Assembly (NCBI GenBank): GCA_027001525.1
Contig: JALTMR010000242.1
Coordinates: 1-5,203, forward strand
Source: Gammaproteobacteria bacterium
Lineage (GTDB): Bacteria > Pseudomonadota > Gammaproteobacteria > Tenderiales > Tenderiaceae
Direction of reading: 5' to 3'
DNA: 5,203 nucleotides
The notes beneath the pieces were generated by a model, which saw nothing but the letters and a program-made list of their open reading frames with translations, was not told where the DNA came from and searched no databases. Made by a program: the position numbers and the translations under genes. Positions 4,543-5,203 of the stretch are shown one piece after another; the first letter of the stretch is position 1, and the number at the start of each line of letters is the position of its first letter.

Positions 4543-5203
4543 TTAGAAAATGATATCGACAGCGATGCTGGTCATGTTGGTGGAACCGCTGGAGGGTGGG
4601 CTGTCAAACAAACCCTGCTGGGTCGCGTAGTTATTCGTATCGATGCGACTTTGCTCGGCTTTGAACACCACTGCATCAGTGAGGCTGTAGGCAACACCCA
4701 CTGTGGAAATTTGATGATTGTCGCCGTTGCCCCGCTCCCAATTCTGGCGGGTGATATGAGGCAGGAGCTTGCCTAGCCGGTACCCCAGTGTGACGTACCA
4801 GGCATCAGAGTCACCAATGCGCTGCCCTCCGGCAGTCACATCCATCTCTACCTTCGCGACTTCGGCATAGGCCACGACGTCGTTCCAATCCAACTTGGCA
4901 CCGACCAGCTTGGCCGAATGGGCTTTCTCATTTATGACCGCCATCGGACCTGCGGGGTCTGTTTTCATGTTGCCCTGGTAGGTAGAGGCCTGAAACTCAA
5001 CGGTATCGTCCCAGTTGGCACGAAGGGTCACGCCCAGCGTTCCTTTTACCGTCATCCCCTCGAGATCCACCTGACCAAAAAAGAGATCACTTCCCAGGCT
5101 CCAGTCGCCGACCTCGCCTTCCCATAACAAGCTGGCACCGGTGTAGGCCTCACGAGTGGCCTGTGGCCCGACGGTCTCCTCGGAGTAAAGCAACAGCGGT
5201 GCC
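4543..5203 (-). CDS. Outer-membrane porin-like beta-barrel protein, C-terminal portion (partial)
   Basis: The frame is open from the right edge to TAA at 4543-4545, giving 219 visible residues; the true start lies outside the window. The TTG at 5193 is simply an internal Leu codon. The sequence alternates hydrophobic and polar residues with repeated aromatic girdle residues, for example WSLGSDLFFGQVDLEG, KGTLGVTLRANW, WYVTLGYRLGKLLPHI and VGVAYSLTDAVVFKAEQSRI. It ends in SIAVDIIF, with the terminal Phe of BAM substrates. This looks like the last eight or so strands of a porin-type barrel. The PstS-like gene follows after 12 nt, suggesting that the two products work together, perhaps in anion or phosphate-related uptake, but the substrate cannot be read from the sequence. 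Confidence 0.8.
   Translation of the reverse strand, partial: APLLLYSEETVGPQATREAYTGASLLWEGEVGDWSLGSDLFFGQVDLEGMTVKGTLGVTLRANWDDTVEFQASTYQGNMKTDPAGPMAVINEKAHSAKLVGAKLDWNDVVAYAEVAKVEMDVTAGGQRIGDSDAWYVTLGYRLGKLLPHITRQNWERGNGDNHQISTVGVAYSLTDAVVFKAEQSRIDTNNYATQQGLFDSPPSSGSTNMTSIAVDIIF

Noticed and set aside
5191..5193. TTG as start codon of the right-hand porin-like gene
   Set aside because: The frame stays open to the window edge, and the visible part is only the C-terminal section of a barrel without a signal peptide. The gene is partial.

Overview
The window reads as chromosomal DNA of a Gram-negative bacterium, most likely a gammaproteobacterium. Its moderately high GC content, two C-terminally aromatic outer-membrane beta-barrels, periplasmic signal peptides and an RND/adaptor pair support this; the species cannot be named from sequence alone. 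Every gene I can support lies on the minus strand, so transcription runs from right to left.

Right part (about 4084-5203): the 3' portion of an outer-membrane porin-like gene that continues past the right edge, followed 12 nt later by a small secreted PstS-like phosphate-binding-fold protein. Downstream come a GC-rich hairpin (4036-4061) and a strong intrinsic terminator (3938-3967) that closes this unit.

Middle part (about 3494-3900): a long non-coding leader. It has a sigma70-type promoter with a perfect TTGACA box, a well-conserved cobalamin (B12) riboswitch on the minus strand (about 3673-3867), and a likely terminator-type expression platform (3575-3628) ahead of the first gene. This leader is the key to the window.

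Left part (1-3493): a four-gene operon under that riboswitch. In order it encodes an OprB-like outer-membrane porin with an N-terminal coiled coil, a secreted YVTN/YncE-type beta-propeller, a very short periplasmic adaptor (membrane fusion protein) with a His-rich tail and no hairpin domain, and the N-terminus of a heavy-metal-type (CusA/CzcA-like) RND permease that runs off the left edge. Gaps are 99 nt, 39-42 nt and a 20-nt overlap, which fits one transcript.

Cobalamin riboswitches normally switch off B12 synthesis, B12 uptake or cobalt uptake genes when B12 is plentiful. A B12-repressed porin, propeller, adaptor and RND set is therefore a candidate corrinoid or cobalt acquisition or handling system spanning the envelope. 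The propeller invites comparison with BtuG, the B12-binding beta-propeller of Bacteroidetes, and with the tetrapyrrole-binding propeller of cytochrome cd1. The riboswitch and gene families are seen in the sequence; the transport role and its direction are inference.
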